This document shows positions 7,440-16,318 of a DNA stretch of 64,000 bases, piece by piece. The stretch comes from an uncultured Collinsella sp. GTDB lineage: Bacteria; Actinomycetota; Coriobacteriia; Coriobacteriales; Coriobacteriaceae. The stretch spans positions 37,083 through 101,082 of the forward strand of contig UQWS01000006.1 of the NCBI GenBank assembly GCA_900544875.1, written 5' to 3'. Both the position numbers and the translations under genes were made by a program. The first letter of the stretch is position 1; each line of letters begins with the position of its first letter. The notes beneath the pieces are model-generated. The model saw only the letters and a list, made by a program, of their open reading frames with translations. It did not search any database and was not told where the DNA came from.

Positions 7440-7509
7440 TCCCTTGGATGTACGCATGTAATACACTCACCTTTATAGCTATCCGAGAATAATTCCAACC
7501 TGCCAAAAC

Positions 7510-7535
7510 CCCTGCAATACACCCGTATTGCAGGG
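7510..7535. promoter_or_regulatory. perfect 11-bp inverted repeat between the toxin-antitoxin genes and the formate hydrogenlyase locus
   Basis: CCCTGCAATAC (7510-7520) and GTATTGCAGGG (7525-7535) with a 4-nt loop. No T run follows in either direction strongly enough for a classic terminator, so a regulator-binding site or insulator is possible. It sits about 180 bp before the hydN start. Confidence 0.45.
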
Positions 7536-7634
7536 CCTATGCTCAAGTTTGCCCCCTGCAACTGCGTATATTTAACCTGTATATCGTTGGAGGAATTCTA
7601 TCGAAGTGCCTGTTTCGCCGCATGCGCTCGATAC

Positions 7635-7703
7635 GCCGATGCCGGACCACGGGCGGTCCGGGGCAACGTCGGCAGGGTCTCTCCGGCATGGGATTCAGGA
7701 GGG
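7635..7703 (+). promoter_or_regulatory. structured leader with alternative helices before hydN-fdhF (candidate riboswitch)
   Basis: CCGGACC (7642-7648) pairs perfectly with GGTCCGG (7655-7661). Alternatively ATGCCGGA (7639-7646) pairs perfectly with TCCGGCAT (7682-7689). The two helices share bases 7642-7646 and exclude each other. A third possible helix is GCCGA (7635-7639) with TCGGC (7669-7673). The ribosome-binding site AGGAGGG (7697-7703) begins 8 nt after the second helix. This switch-like layout before a molybdenum/selenium enzyme operon suggests ligand control, possibly by molybdenum cofactor, but I do not recognise a full Moco-motif consensus. Confidence 0.4.
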
Positions 7704-7713
7704 AGTGAACGAC

Positions 7714-8232
7714 ATGGGTAATAAGCGAGTCGTAGCCGATTCTTCGCGCTGCATTGGGTGTCAAACCTGCATGGCGGCGTGTATCGAGGCGCACGACATC
7801 CCCGGTAACATCGCCGCGCCGCGCCTGCGCGTGACGCGTACGTACGAGATCTCCGCACCGGTGGCTTGCCATCACTGCGAGGATGCCCCGTGCGCGAAGG
7901 CCTGTCCTACGGGCGCCTTGTTCTTTGATCCAAAGAACCATCGTATCGGCGTCAACGAGGACAACTGCATCGGCTGCAAGAGCTGCGTCATGGCCTGCCC
8001 CTTTGGCGCCGTGAGCGTGGCGACCACGCAGGTCCCCGTCTTGATGGGTGACGTTCGCGTGGGTTCGCAGACTAAGAGCTTCGTGCTCAAGTGCGACCTG
8101 TGCGTGGACCGTCCCGGCGGTCCGGCGTGTGCCGAGGCGTGTCCGACCAAGGGCCTCACCCTGGTGGACGAGGAGCGTCTGGCAGAACTGACTGCCGAGC
8201 GTGCCCGCGCCACCATCGAAAACGAGGCGTAA
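7714..8232 (+). CDS. hydN: HydN/HycB-like 4Fe-4S ferredoxin, electron carrier of formate dehydrogenase H
   Basis: A 172-residue polyferredoxin, close in length to E. coli HydN (175). Four cysteine clusters are visible: CIGCQTCMAAC, CHHCEDAPCAKACP, CIGCKSCVMACP and CDLCVDRPGGPACAEACP. This is the DMSO-reductase beta-subunit fold that carries electrons from FdhF to the hydrogenase. The ATG at 7714 is 10 nt after AGGAGGG; the frame is open back to GTG 7606 but that stretch is the structured leader. First gene of the formate hydrogenlyase locus, 74 bp before fdhF. Confidence 0.9.
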   Translation: MGNKRVVADSSRCIGCQTCMAACIEAHDIPGNIAAPRLRVTRTYEISAPVACHHCEDAPCAKACPTGALFFDPKNHRIGVNEDNCIGCKSCVMACPFGAVSVATTQVPVLMGDVRVGSQTKSFVLKCDLCVDRPGGPACAEACPTKGLTLVDEERLAELTAERARATIENEA

Positions 8233-8306
8233 GCGTCGGGCGACAGGCCCAATGATTGTCAAATAAGTACCGAGCATTCGGTAGCAGAAAAAGGAAGGAG
8301 GGTGTC

Positions 8307-10529
8307 ATGGAGAAGCATAAAGTGATCTGCCCGTACTGCGGCGCCGGTTGCCAGTTTAACCTCCTGGTCCAAAACGGCCAGGTCGTGGGTACCGAACCGC
8401 TCAACGGCATCACCAATCAGGGCGAGCTGTGCCTTAAGGGCATGAGCGGCTACGACTTCATCAACGACACCAAGATCTTGACTCCTCGCGTACTGCACCC
8501 GATGATCCGCCGCACTAAGGGTGCGGATCTTGAGCGCGTAAGCTGGGACGAGGCACTGGATTTCACCGCATCTAAGATGCAGGCCATAATTGACGAATAT
8601 GGTCCTAACGCTGTCATGACCACTGGCTCTTCGCGAGGCGGCGGCAATGAGGCGAACTACGTCATGCAGAAGTTTACGCGTGCGTGCATCGGCACCCACA
8701 GCGTGGACAACTGCGCCCGTACTTGACACGGCCCTACTGTCCTCGGTCTGATGGACACGGTTGGTTCAGGTTGCATGTCATGCTCCATCCCCGGTATGGA
8801 GGATGCGGGCTGCATTTTCCTCTTCGGCTATAACCCTGCCGATTCGCACCCCATCGTCGCAAGGCGTATCGTGCGAGCCAAAGAAAAGGGTTGCAAGATC
8901 ATCGTCGCCGACCCGCGCCATATTGAAACCGCGCGTATCGCCGATCTCTACCTTCCGATCAAGAACGGTTGCAATGTTGCGTTCCTCAACGCCTTTGCCA
9001 ACTGTCTGGTCAACGATGGCCTCTACGACAAGGAATTCGTCGCCGAGCACACGAACGGCTTTGACGAGTGGTGGGAGACCATCAAGAACTACACTCCCGA
9101 ATCCGGACAGGACATCACGGGTGTCGAGCCCGCGCTGATCCACCAAGCTGCCGAGATGTACGCCACGGCGAAGCCCTCTGCCATCATTGGCTGGGGCATG
9201 GGCGTATGCCAGCAGAAGCAGAACCTGAAGACGGTGCACACCATCGCCTCCATCGCCTGCGTTGCCGGCCAGATCGGCAAACCCAATTCCGGCCTCGCGC
9301 CCGTGCGCGGTCAGAATAACGTCCAGGGCTCCTGCGATATGGGCATGCTGCCCAACCTGTACCCTGGCTACCAGAAAGTCACCGACCCCGCAGTGCGTGC
9401 CAAGTTTGCCAAGGCTTGGGGCGTGCCCGAGGAAAAGCTCCCGCTCGAGGAGGGCTACAAGCTCACCGACCTGGGTCACCTGGTCGACGAGGGCAAGGTG
9501 CACTGCTTCTACAACTACGGCGAGGACCCGGTGCAGACGGAGCCCGATTCGGCCGGTATGCGCAAGACGCTCTCCGAGCTGGATCTGTTCATTTGCCAGG
9601 ACATCTTTATGACGCAGACGACTATGCTCGCCGACGTCATCCTGCCCGCTACCTCTTGGGGCGAGCACGAGGGTGTCTTTACCGCATCCGACCGTAGCTT
9701 CCAGCACTTTGACGCGGCCGTTCCGCCCAAGGGCGAGTGCCGTCACGACTGGGAGATCTTCGCGGACCTGTCCACGCGTATGGGCTATCCCATGCACTAC
9801 GACAACACCGAGCAGATCTGGAACGAGTGCATTAGCCTGTGCCCCAACTTTGTGGGCGCGACCTACGAGAAGATGGCTCCCGAGGGCGGCTACGCCCAGT
9901 GGCCCGTCAAGAGCACCGATGTGAACGACCACGGTACGCCCGACATGTTCGCTGGTGGCAAGTTCACCACCAAGGACGGCCGCGCCAACCTGATGGCGCA
10001 CGACTGGGAGGCGCCCTCCGAGCTTCCCGACGATGAGTACCCGCTCATCCTGTGCACCGTCCGCGAGGTCGGCCACTACAGCTGCCGCTCGATGACCGGC
10101 AACTGCAAGACGCTGGCGCTACTCGCCGACGAGCCCGGCTTTGTCCGCATGAATCCCGCGGACGCCCAGGCGCGCGGCATCAAGAACGGCGACATCGTCT
10201 CGATTCACAGCCGCCGCGGCCAGGTATACAGCCGTGCCGACGTGAGCGACCGTATCAACAAGGGCACGGTCTATATGACCTACCAGTGGTGGATCGGCAA
10301 GTGCAACGAGCTGACCATTCACAAGGTCGACCCGGTCTCGCATACGCCCGAGGATAAGTTCTCCGCCTGCCAGGTCGACGCCATTGCCGACCAGGTTTGG
10401 GCAGAGGGCGAGGTCGAGCGTCAGTACACCGAGCTCAAGCAGGCTCTGGTCGACGCCGCCGCTCCCCAGGACGTTGAGCCCGGCGCCGCCAAGTTCGACG
10501 ACGAAACGCACGTGAATCAAATCGTGTAG
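8307..10529 (+). CDS. fdhF: formate dehydrogenase H, selenocysteine-containing catalytic subunit
   Basis: A 740-residue molybdopterin enzyme oxidising formate to CO2 in the formate hydrogenlyase complex. Residues 1-55 hold the 4Fe-4S domain (CPYCGAGCQF, then LCLKG). TGA at 8724-8726 is codon 140, exactly the Sec140 position of E. coli FdhF; the context VDNCART-U-HGPTVLGL matches the family active site. The frame is open on both sides, and a SECIS-like hairpin follows at 8738-8757. Further features are the QNNVQGSCDMG segment and a C-terminal cofactor-binding domain (from about residue 590). The start ATG 8307 follows AAGGAAGGAGG. Without UGA recoding the gene looks split in two (8256-8726 and 8751-10529). 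A GC-rich hairpin separates it from hyfA. Confidence 0.97.
8738..8757 (+). promoter_or_regulatory. SECIS element of fdhF
   Basis: TGTCC (8738-8742) pairs with GGACA (8753-8757) around the loop TCGGTCTGAT, which contains GGTCT as in the apical loop of the E. coli fdhF SECIS. It starts 11 nt after the UGA at 8724-8726, the expected distance for a SelB-binding bacterial SECIS. Confidence 0.75.
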
Positions 10530-10550
10530 TCCCGTTCTCGTTGGCTTTTT

Positions 10551-10585
10551 GGGCCGGGCGTCCCGTACGTTCGGGAGCCCGGCCC
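10551..10585 (+). terminator. strong hairpin between fdhF and hyfA (attenuator or processing site)
   Basis: GGGCCGGGC (10551-10559) pairs with GCCCGGCCC (10577-10585), and inner TCCC/GGGA can extend it. GTTATTTT follows, a weak T run. In mid-operon it could be a partial terminator that sets fdhF above hyf expression, or an RNA processing/stability hairpin. Confidence 0.6.
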
Positions 10586-10607
10586 GTTATTTTGAAAGGA
10601 AGTGGGG

Positions 10608-11225
10608 ATGAACCGCTTCATCGACATCAACCCGGAGAGGTGCATCGGCTGCGGAACATGCCAGTCCGCCTGTGCCGACGCTCACCGGATGCAGGGTCTT
10701 CAGGATACGCCGCGCCTGGCGCTCGTGAAGACCGGCGGTATTTCGGCCGCCCTTGCCTGCCACCATTGCGAGGGTGCCCCCTGCGCCGAGGTTTGCCCGG
10801 TGAATGCCATCGAGCACGATGGCGATCGCATCCACGTCAAGGAGCAGGAGTGCATCGGGTGCAGGCTGTGCGCCATCGCGTGCCCCTTCGGAGCCATCCA
10901 TCCCGATGGCACGTCTATCGCCGGTGTCGCAGGCATGTGCGACCCGACGCCTTCGTATCCTAAGTCCCTGAGCAGCCTGCTTACGTGGGCTCCCGGCCAG
11001 TACACCTGCGCTGTCAAGTGCGACCTGTGCGTCTTCGATCCGGACGGCCCGCATTGTGTGGTGGCGTGCCCCACCAAGGCGCTGACCGTCATGGGCGGCG
11101 CGGCCGATCGCGAGCTCGACGAGGCCAAGCGCCTGCGCTCGATCGAAAACGGTCCGGCCGTCGACGTTACCGCAGTGGCCCAGGGCCTGTCCGAGAAAGC
11201 AGAAGGGAGCGAAAACAATGGATAG
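10608..11225 (+). CDS. hyfA: hydrogenase-4 component A, 4Fe-4S subunit
   Basis: The protein has 205 residues, the same length as E. coli HyfA. Four ferredoxin-type cysteine groups are present: CIGCGTCQSAC, CHHCEGAPCAEVCP, CIGCRLCAIACP and CDLCVFDPDGPHC. It links FdhF to the membrane hydrogenase arm. ATG 10608 has AAGGAAG about 9 nt upstream; a GTG at 10602 is in frame. It overlaps hyfB by 8 bp. Confidence 0.9.
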   Translation: MNRFIDINPERCIGCGTCQSACADAHRMQGLQDTPRLALVKTGGISAALACHHCEGAPCAEVCPVNAIEHDGDRIHVKEQECIGCRLCAIACPFGAIHPDGTSIAGVAGMCDPTPSYPKSLSSLLTWAPGQYTCAVKCDLCVFDPDGPHCVVACPTKALTVMGGAADRELDEAKRLRSIENGPAVDVTAVAQGLSEKAEGSENNG

Positions 11226-13236
11226 CATGACGCTGTTTATCGCATCGCTTGCCGTCTCGTGCATCGGTGCGCTCGCCTCGGTTCTGCTGATCAAGGCCGA
11301 TAACGCCGCCAAGACCGCCGGCTGCCTTATCGGCGCCGTCGCGGCCGTGCTGTCGTTCATCGCGGGCCTCGAGGCCGTGCTTGGCGACGTTTCGTCCCTC
11401 AACACGGTCTTCTTTTTCCCGTTCGCCCGTCTCGAGCTCTTGCTCAACGGCCTTGCGGGCCTGATCGTGGTCCTCATCTCAATCCTCGCCTTTGCGGGCT
11501 TCATCTACGGTCTGTCCTACTTCGATGAGTACCCGGGCAAGGTCGGGCGCGCCGGTTTCTTCATGAACACCTTCGTCGCCTCGATGATGCTCGTCATCAC
11601 CGCCGACAACGTGTTCTGGTTCCTGGTCGCCTTTGAGCTCATGTCCCTTACGAGCTACTTCCTTGTCGTTATCGAGGAGAACAAGAACTCCATTAGGGGC
11701 GGTTGGCTCTACTTCGTCATCGCGCACGTGGGCTTTGTCCTTATCATGGCGAGCTTCCTGCTCATGACCAACGGCGTGGGCGGTTCCTTCAGCTTCAGTG
11801 ATTTCCGTACGCATGACTTTGGACCCGCCGTCTCCTCCGCGTGCTTCGTCCTCGCGTTCTTCGGATTCGGCGCAAAGGCCGGTATCATCCCGCTGCACTC
11901 CTGGCTGCCCCAGGCGCACCCCGAGGCGCCGTCCAACGTGTCCGCCCTCATGTCCGGAGGCATGATCAAGATCGGCATCCTGGGAATCCTCAAGGTCGGT
12001 CTCGACCTGCTCGCGGGTTCGGGCGTCCAGCTCTGGTGGGGCCTCATGGTCCTGGTCTTCGGATCCATCTCGTCGGTCCTGGGCGTCGTCTACGCCCTCC
12101 ACGAGCACGACATTAAGCGCCTGCTGGCCTACCACTCCGTCGAGAACATCGGCATCATCTTGCTCGGTGTCGGCGCGTCCATGACGGCGCACGCCCTGGG
12201 CAACGACGTCATCGCGACGATCGCGCTCATGGCCGCCCTCTACCACACGCTCAACCACGCCATGTTCAAGGGCGAGCTGTTCCTCGGCGCGGGCTCCCTG
12301 CTCTATGCCACGGGTACGCGCAACATGGAGAAGATGGGCGGCCTGTTCCGCCGTATGCCGGTCACGGCCGTCTGCTTCCTCATCGGTGCCCTTGCCATCT
12401 CGGCTATCCCGCCGCTCAACGGCTTCGTTTCCGAGTGGTTCACCTACCAGTCCCTGTTCAACATCTCGACGCTCTCCGACCCGGTCGTCATGGTGTTCGC
12501 CGTCGCCTCCGCGGCCGCCCTCGCCATCACCGGTGCCCTGGCCGTCACGTGCTTCGTGAAGGCCTACGGCGTCTCGTTCGCGAGCAGCCCTCGTTCCCAG
12601 GAGGCCGCGAACGCCAAGGAGTCCCCGGCTCCGATGTTGTTCTCGCAGATGCTCCTCGCGGCCATCTGCGTGGTGCTGGGAATCGGCTCTCCCGTCATCG
12701 CCCCGGTTCTGGGCGACGTCGCCCAGAGCGTGCTTGCCGGCTCTGCCATCACAGCCACCTCGGGCGTGTCTCTGGTGAACGAGATTTCCGGTGCCGCCAC
12801 CTCCACCCCCGCGATCGCCATCGCGCTCGTGGTCCTCACCGGCCTCGCGTTCGTGTTGAGGTCCTGCCTCGGCACCAAGGCCCCCGCTAAGAAGACCGAC
12901 CCTTGGGCGTGCGGCTACGAGCCCAACGAGCACATGCCCGTCGTCGCCACGAGCTTCGCGTCAGACGTAGAGCTCTTCATGGGCCCGCTCTACACCCTGC
13001 GCGAGGTATGCACCAAGATCTGCTGGTCCATCGCGCACGTGTTCCAGAAGCTCACCGGTGTCGCCCAGGGCGTTGAGCCCCTGCCCGACCGCTTCCTGGT
13101 CGATGCACCGAGCGAGGGTGCCGATAAGCTGGCCGGCCTCGCCTCCAAGATCGAGGGCGGCAACTACTCCGTATACATCTGCTACATCGTCGCGGCGCTC
13201 GTGGTCTTCCTCGTGCTCGCCGTGGTCATGGTCTAG
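11218..13236 (+). CDS. hyfB: hydrogenase-4 component B, NuoL/MrpA-like membrane subunit
   Basis: A 672-residue integral membrane protein, the same length as E. coli HyfB. It belongs to the proton-translocating antiporter-like family (ND5/NuoL). Motifs include FELMSLTSYFLVV, a channel segment FGAKAGIIPLHSWLPQAHPEAPSNVSALMSG read in pieces around residues 219-245, and LAYHSVENIGIILLG near residue 300. The charged HSWLPQAHPEAP loop is typical of the proton channel. The start at 11218 overlaps hyfA by 8 bp; an alternative ATG at 11227 has weaker support. Confidence 0.93.
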   Translation: MDSMTLFIASLAVSCIGALASVLLIKADNAAKTAGCLIGAVAAVLSFIAGLEAVLGDVSSLNTVFFFPFARLELLLNGLAGLIVVLISILAFAGFIYGLSYFDEYPGKVGRAGFFMNTFVASMMLVITADNVFWFLVAFELMSLTSYFLVVIEENKNSIRGGWLYFVIAHVGFVLIMASFLLMTNGVGGSFSFSDFRTHDFGPAVSSACFVLAFFGFGAKAGIIPLHSWLPQAHPEAPSNVSALMSGGMIKIGILGILKVGLDLLAGSGVQLWWGLMVLVFGSISSVLGVVYALHEHDIKRLLAYHSVENIGIILLGVGASMTAHALGNDVIATIALMAALYHTLNHAMFKGELFLGAGSLLYATGTRNMEKMGGLFRRMPVTAVCFLIGALAISAIPPLNGFVSEWFTYQSLFNISTLSDPVVMVFAVASAAALAITGALAVTCFVKAYGVSFASSPRSQEAANAKESPAPMLFSQMLLAAICVVLGIGSPVIAPVLGDVAQSVLAGSAITATSGVSLVNEISGAATSTPAIAIALVVLTGLAFVLRSCLGTKAPAKKTDPWACGYEPNEHMPVVATSFASDVELFMGPLYTLREVCTKICWSIAHVFQKLTGVAQGVEPLPDRFLVDAPSEGADKLAGLASKIEGGNYSVYICYIVAALVVFLVLAVVMV

Positions 13237-13253
13237 AGAGGGGAGAGGATATT

Positions 13254-14177
13254 ATGAACATCGTTCTTGCGATAGCGCAGGGCCTCGTGGTCATGCTGGT
13301 CGCGCCCTTCTTCTCCGGCCTCGCCCGTGTGATTCGCGCGAAGATGCACAATCGCCGCGGTCCGTCCATCCTTCAGGATTACCGGGACCTCGCGAAGCTC
13401 ATGGCGCGTCCCGAGTCCGTGAGTTCCGACTCGAGCTTCGTGCTGCGCATCATGCCGCCGCTGTTCCTCGCGGTGTCGTTCATGCTCGCCATGGGCCTGC
13501 CCATGTTCACGCTCGAGAGCCCCATGCCCGTCTTTGGTGACGCCATCACCATCATGTACGCGCTCGCGCTGTCCCGCTTCTTCTTCGCGCTGTCCGGCGT
13601 GGATTCCTCCAACGCCTACGCGGGCTTCGGCGGTATCCGCGAGCTCCTCATGAGCGTGCTCATCGAGCCGTCCATGCTCATCGCGCTGTTTACCGTCGCC
13701 CTGGTGTGCGGCTCCACGGACATTGCGACCATGGGTCAGCACATCGTTACGGGCAACGTCTCGAGCGTCGTCGCCGTCATCCTCGCCGGCGTCGCCTTCG
13801 CGGCCGCCTGCTATATGGAGCTCGGCAAGCTTCCGTTCGATCAGGCCGAAGCCGAGCAGGAGCTCCAGGAGGGCCCGCTCGCCGAGCTCTCCGGCCCGTC
13901 CCTGGCCATGATGAAGCTCGCCATGGGCATGAAGCAGGTCGTGGTCGTCGCTTGGTTCACCTCCATCTTCATCCCCTGGGGAGAGCCCGCGACCATCGGC
14001 GTCACCGCTCTCGTGGGCGCCGTCGTCTTCCTTGTCAAGTGCCTGGTCGATTTCGTTGTCTGCGGCGTGCTCGAGAACTCCGTTTCCCGTTCGCGCTTCA
14101 AGGTGCTCGGTAACCAGACCTGGGCCGTCGTCGGCATCGCGGTCCTCGCGTTCGTCTTCGTCGTCGTAGGCGTGTAG
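13254..14177 (+). CDS. hyfC: hydrogenase-4 component C, NuoH-like membrane subunit
   Basis: The protein has 307 residues and is a NuoH/HycD homologue anchoring the peripheral hydrogenase arm. It shows the conserved RAKMHNRRGPSILQDYRDLAK loop after the first helix (residues about 29-48) and the acidic loop PFDQAEAEQELQEGP near residue 198, both typical of NuoH-type subunits. Preceded by GAGAGGGGAGAGG and 17 bp after hyfB. Confidence 0.92.
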   Translation: MNIVLAIAQGLVVMLVAPFFSGLARVIRAKMHNRRGPSILQDYRDLAKLMARPESVSSDSSFVLRIMPPLFLAVSFMLAMGLPMFTLESPMPVFGDAITIMYALALSRFFFALSGVDSSNAYAGFGGIRELLMSVLIEPSMLIALFTVALVCGSTDIATMGQHIVTGNVSSVVAVILAGVAFAAACYMELGKLPFDQAEAEQELQEGPLAELSGPSLAMMKLAMGMKQVVVVAWFTSIFIPWGEPATIGVTALVGAVVFLVKCLVDFVVCGVLENSVSRSRFKVLGNQTWAVVGIAVLAFVFVVVGV

Positions 14178-14193
14178 GGAGAAGGGAGAAACT

Positions 14194-15651
14194 ATGTCAA
14201 TCGAATCGAGCTTGTCCCTCTTTGCCATGGTGGCGATCGCCGTCCCCATGCTGGGCTCCCTGCTCATCGTCATGCTGCCGCGTCCCTACGCTAAATGGAT
14301 CTGCGCCTTTGCCGGCGGCATCGCCACGGTCGCTTCCGTTGGCTTGGCCGCGACGTTTGCCGGAAACGGCATGAACGCGGTCGATGTAACCTGGGCGAGT
14401 ATGGGCCAGACCTTGGTCATGGGCTTCATATTCGACCGGATGAGCACGCTGCTCGCACCCGCGTTCGTCGCTATCGGCCTGCTCGTCGTCATCTATTCGT
14501 TCCCGTACATGAGCGATAAGAACAAGGAGCATCCCGACGCGCCCCGTCGCCGCTTCTACGTGTACTTCTCCACGTTCATCGGCGCCATGGCCGGTCTCGC
14601 CTACAGCTCCACCATCGTCGGCCAGCTCGTTTTCTTCGAGATCACCGGCGTGTGCTCCTGGGGCCTCATCAGCTACTACATGACGCCCACGGCCAAGAAG
14701 GCCGGTATGAAGGCGCTCATCATCACCCATATCGGCGCTCTGGGACTCTACATCGGCGCGGCCTTCCTGTTCGCCGGAACCGGCACGTTCGCGCTGAGCG
14801 CGATCTCCCAGCTCGATTCCGGTATGAAGACCGTCGTGCTGCTGCTCATCCTGTTCGCCGCTTGGGCCAAGTCCGCCCAGTTCCCGCTCTACATGTGGCT
14901 GCCCTCCGCAATGGAGGCCCCCACGCCCGTTTCCGCCTACCTCCATGGCGCGTCCATGGTGAAGGTCGGCGTGTGCGTGTTCGCCCGCGCTCTTGCGAGT
15001 GCCGGCGATATCCCCGAGATCGTCGGTTGGGTCGCCATCATCGACGCCGTCGTGACCATGCTCTTCGGCTTCCTCATGTACCTGCCCCAGAAGGATATGA
15101 AGCGCCTGCTCGCCTTCTCGACGATCGCGCAGCTCGCCTACGTGTTCTTCGGCCTGGGCCTCTCCGTGTTCGGAAGCCAGATGGCGTTCAACGGCGCCGT
15201 CGAGCACATCTTCAACCACGCGTTCACCAAGACCCTGTTCTTCCTCATCGCCGGCTCCCTCAGCTTCACGCTGGGAACCCGTATGTTGCCCAAGATCCAG
15301 GGCCTCATGAAGAAGTACCCGGTCACGGGCGTGGGCTTCGCGGTCGCCGCGACCGCTATCGCCGGCGTGCCCCCCATGAGCACGTTCTTCTCCAAGTTCC
15401 AGATTATTTCCGGTGGCTTCGCGGTTGGTGCTTCCAACACGGTCATCTTCGTCCTCGTGTGCGTCATGGTCGTCGAGACCGTCGCCACCTTCGCATGGTT
15501 CCTGCGTTGGATGGGTAAGGTCCTGCCCGGTGAGCCGAGCGAGACCGTGGCCGCCGGCCAGCCCCTTCCGCGCGCCATGGCGTTCGTGTTCGTCGTCCTC
15601 ATGATCATGGTCGTCGTCGCCGGTCCTCTGTCCTCTAGTTGGATGGGTTAG
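14194..15651 (+). CDS. hyfD: hydrogenase-4 component D, NuoL/NuoN-like membrane subunit
   Basis: The protein has 485 residues (E. coli HyfD is 479). It is the antiporter-like subunit that distinguishes Hyf from the shorter Hyc complex. The diagnostic channel motif is FPLYMWLPSAMEAPTPVSAY with LHGASMVKVG (residues about 230-260). DMKRLLAFSTIAQLAYVFFG follows near residue 302 and FNHAFTKTLFFLIAG near residue 345. It lies 16 bp after hyfC and 10 bp before hyfE. Confidence 0.93.
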   Translation: MSIESSLSLFAMVAIAVPMLGSLLIVMLPRPYAKWICAFAGGIATVASVGLAATFAGNGMNAVDVTWASMGQTLVMGFIFDRMSTLLAPAFVAIGLLVVIYSFPYMSDKNKEHPDAPRRRFYVYFSTFIGAMAGLAYSSTIVGQLVFFEITGVCSWGLISYYMTPTAKKAGMKALIITHIGALGLYIGAAFLFAGTGTFALSAISQLDSGMKTVVLLLILFAAWAKSAQFPLYMWLPSAMEAPTPVSAYLHGASMVKVGVCVFARALASAGDIPEIVGWVAIIDAVVTMLFGFLMYLPQKDMKRLLAFSTIAQLAYVFFGLGLSVFGSQMAFNGAVEHIFNHAFTKTLFFLIAGSLSFTLGTRMLPKIQGLMKKYPVTGVGFAVAATAIAGVPPMSTFFSKFQIISGGFAVGASNTVIFVLVCVMVVETVATFAWFLRWMGKVLPGEPSETVAAGQPLPRAMAFVFVVLMIMVVVAGPLSSSWMG

Positions 15652-15661
15652 GAGGTAGGAC

Positions 15662-16315
15662 ATGGGTTATTCGTTAGTCAATATCCTGGGCGGTCTTCTG
15701 ATCGTGACCTCCACCATGGTGGTCGTCTCGAAGACCATCCCGTCCGCCATTAAGTGGTACGCGATCCAGTCGGTTGTCCTGGTGGGCGTGCTGCTCACCC
15801 TGGGCCTCACCACCGGTGCCACCGAGCTTCTCATGTGGGCCGCGTCGGCCTTCGTCACCAAGGTGATCCTCGTTCCGTTCATTCTCAACCGTGCCTACAA
15901 AAAGATGGGTTCGCCTGCCGATAGCACTCTGACCTCCTCCATCAAGCCGGCCTGGACCATCATCCTCACCGGTCTGGAGGTGGCCATCTGCTTCGCGGTG
16001 GTCACGCGCCTGAGCCTGCCCACCGCTGAGGTGGCTACTCCGGCCCTCGCCATCAGCTTCGCGCACTTCTTCGTCGGCCTCACGTGCATCATCTCCCAGC
16101 GCAACATCCTCAAGCAAATCTTCGGGTACTGCCTTATGGAGAACGGTAGCCACGTGACGCTCGCCCTGCTCGCGCCCACGGCCCCCGAGATCATCGAGAT
16201 CGGCATCGCCACCGACGCCATTTTCGCCGTCATCATCATGTCCGCCGTCGTCGTGAGGATCTGGAACGACACCAAGTCGCTCGACTCCCACGACCTGACC
16301 GAATTGAAGGGGTAG
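15662..16315 (+). CDS. hyfE: hydrogenase-4 component E, small membrane subunit
   Basis: The protein has 217 residues (E. coli HyfE is 216) with about six hydrophobic segments. It is part of the membrane arm and specific to Hyf-type complexes. The segment VLVPFILNRAYKKMG-like (residues about 65-80) and QIFGYCLMENGSHVTLALLA (near 157) resemble NuoK-like pairing helices. ATG 15662 has TAGGAGGTAGG immediately upstream. The gene ends 3 bp before hyfF. Confidence 0.88.
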   Translation: MGYSLVNILGGLLIVTSTMVVVSKTIPSAIKWYAIQSVVLVGVLLTLGLTTGATELLMWAASAFVTKVILVPFILNRAYKKMGSPADSTLTSSIKPAWTIILTGLEVAICFAVVTRLSLPTAEVATPALAISFAHFFVGLTCIISQRNILKQIFGYCLMENGSHVTLALLAPTAPEIIEIGIATDAIFAVIIMSAVVVRIWNDTKSLDSHDLTELKG

Positions 16316-16318
16316 GCC

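Noticed and set aside
8724..8726. fdhF split into two genes by a stop codon
   Set aside because: The UGA aligns with Sec140 of E. coli FdhF, and the frame continues with the expected HGPTVLGL sequence.
11479..12933. 484-codon open frame on the minus strand
   Set aside because: It lies wholly inside hyfB on the opposite strand and encodes a highly charged, low-complexity product, a typical shadow frame in high-GC DNA. Similar long minus-strand frames under hyfD, hyfF, clpX, valS and thrS were dismissed for the same reason.
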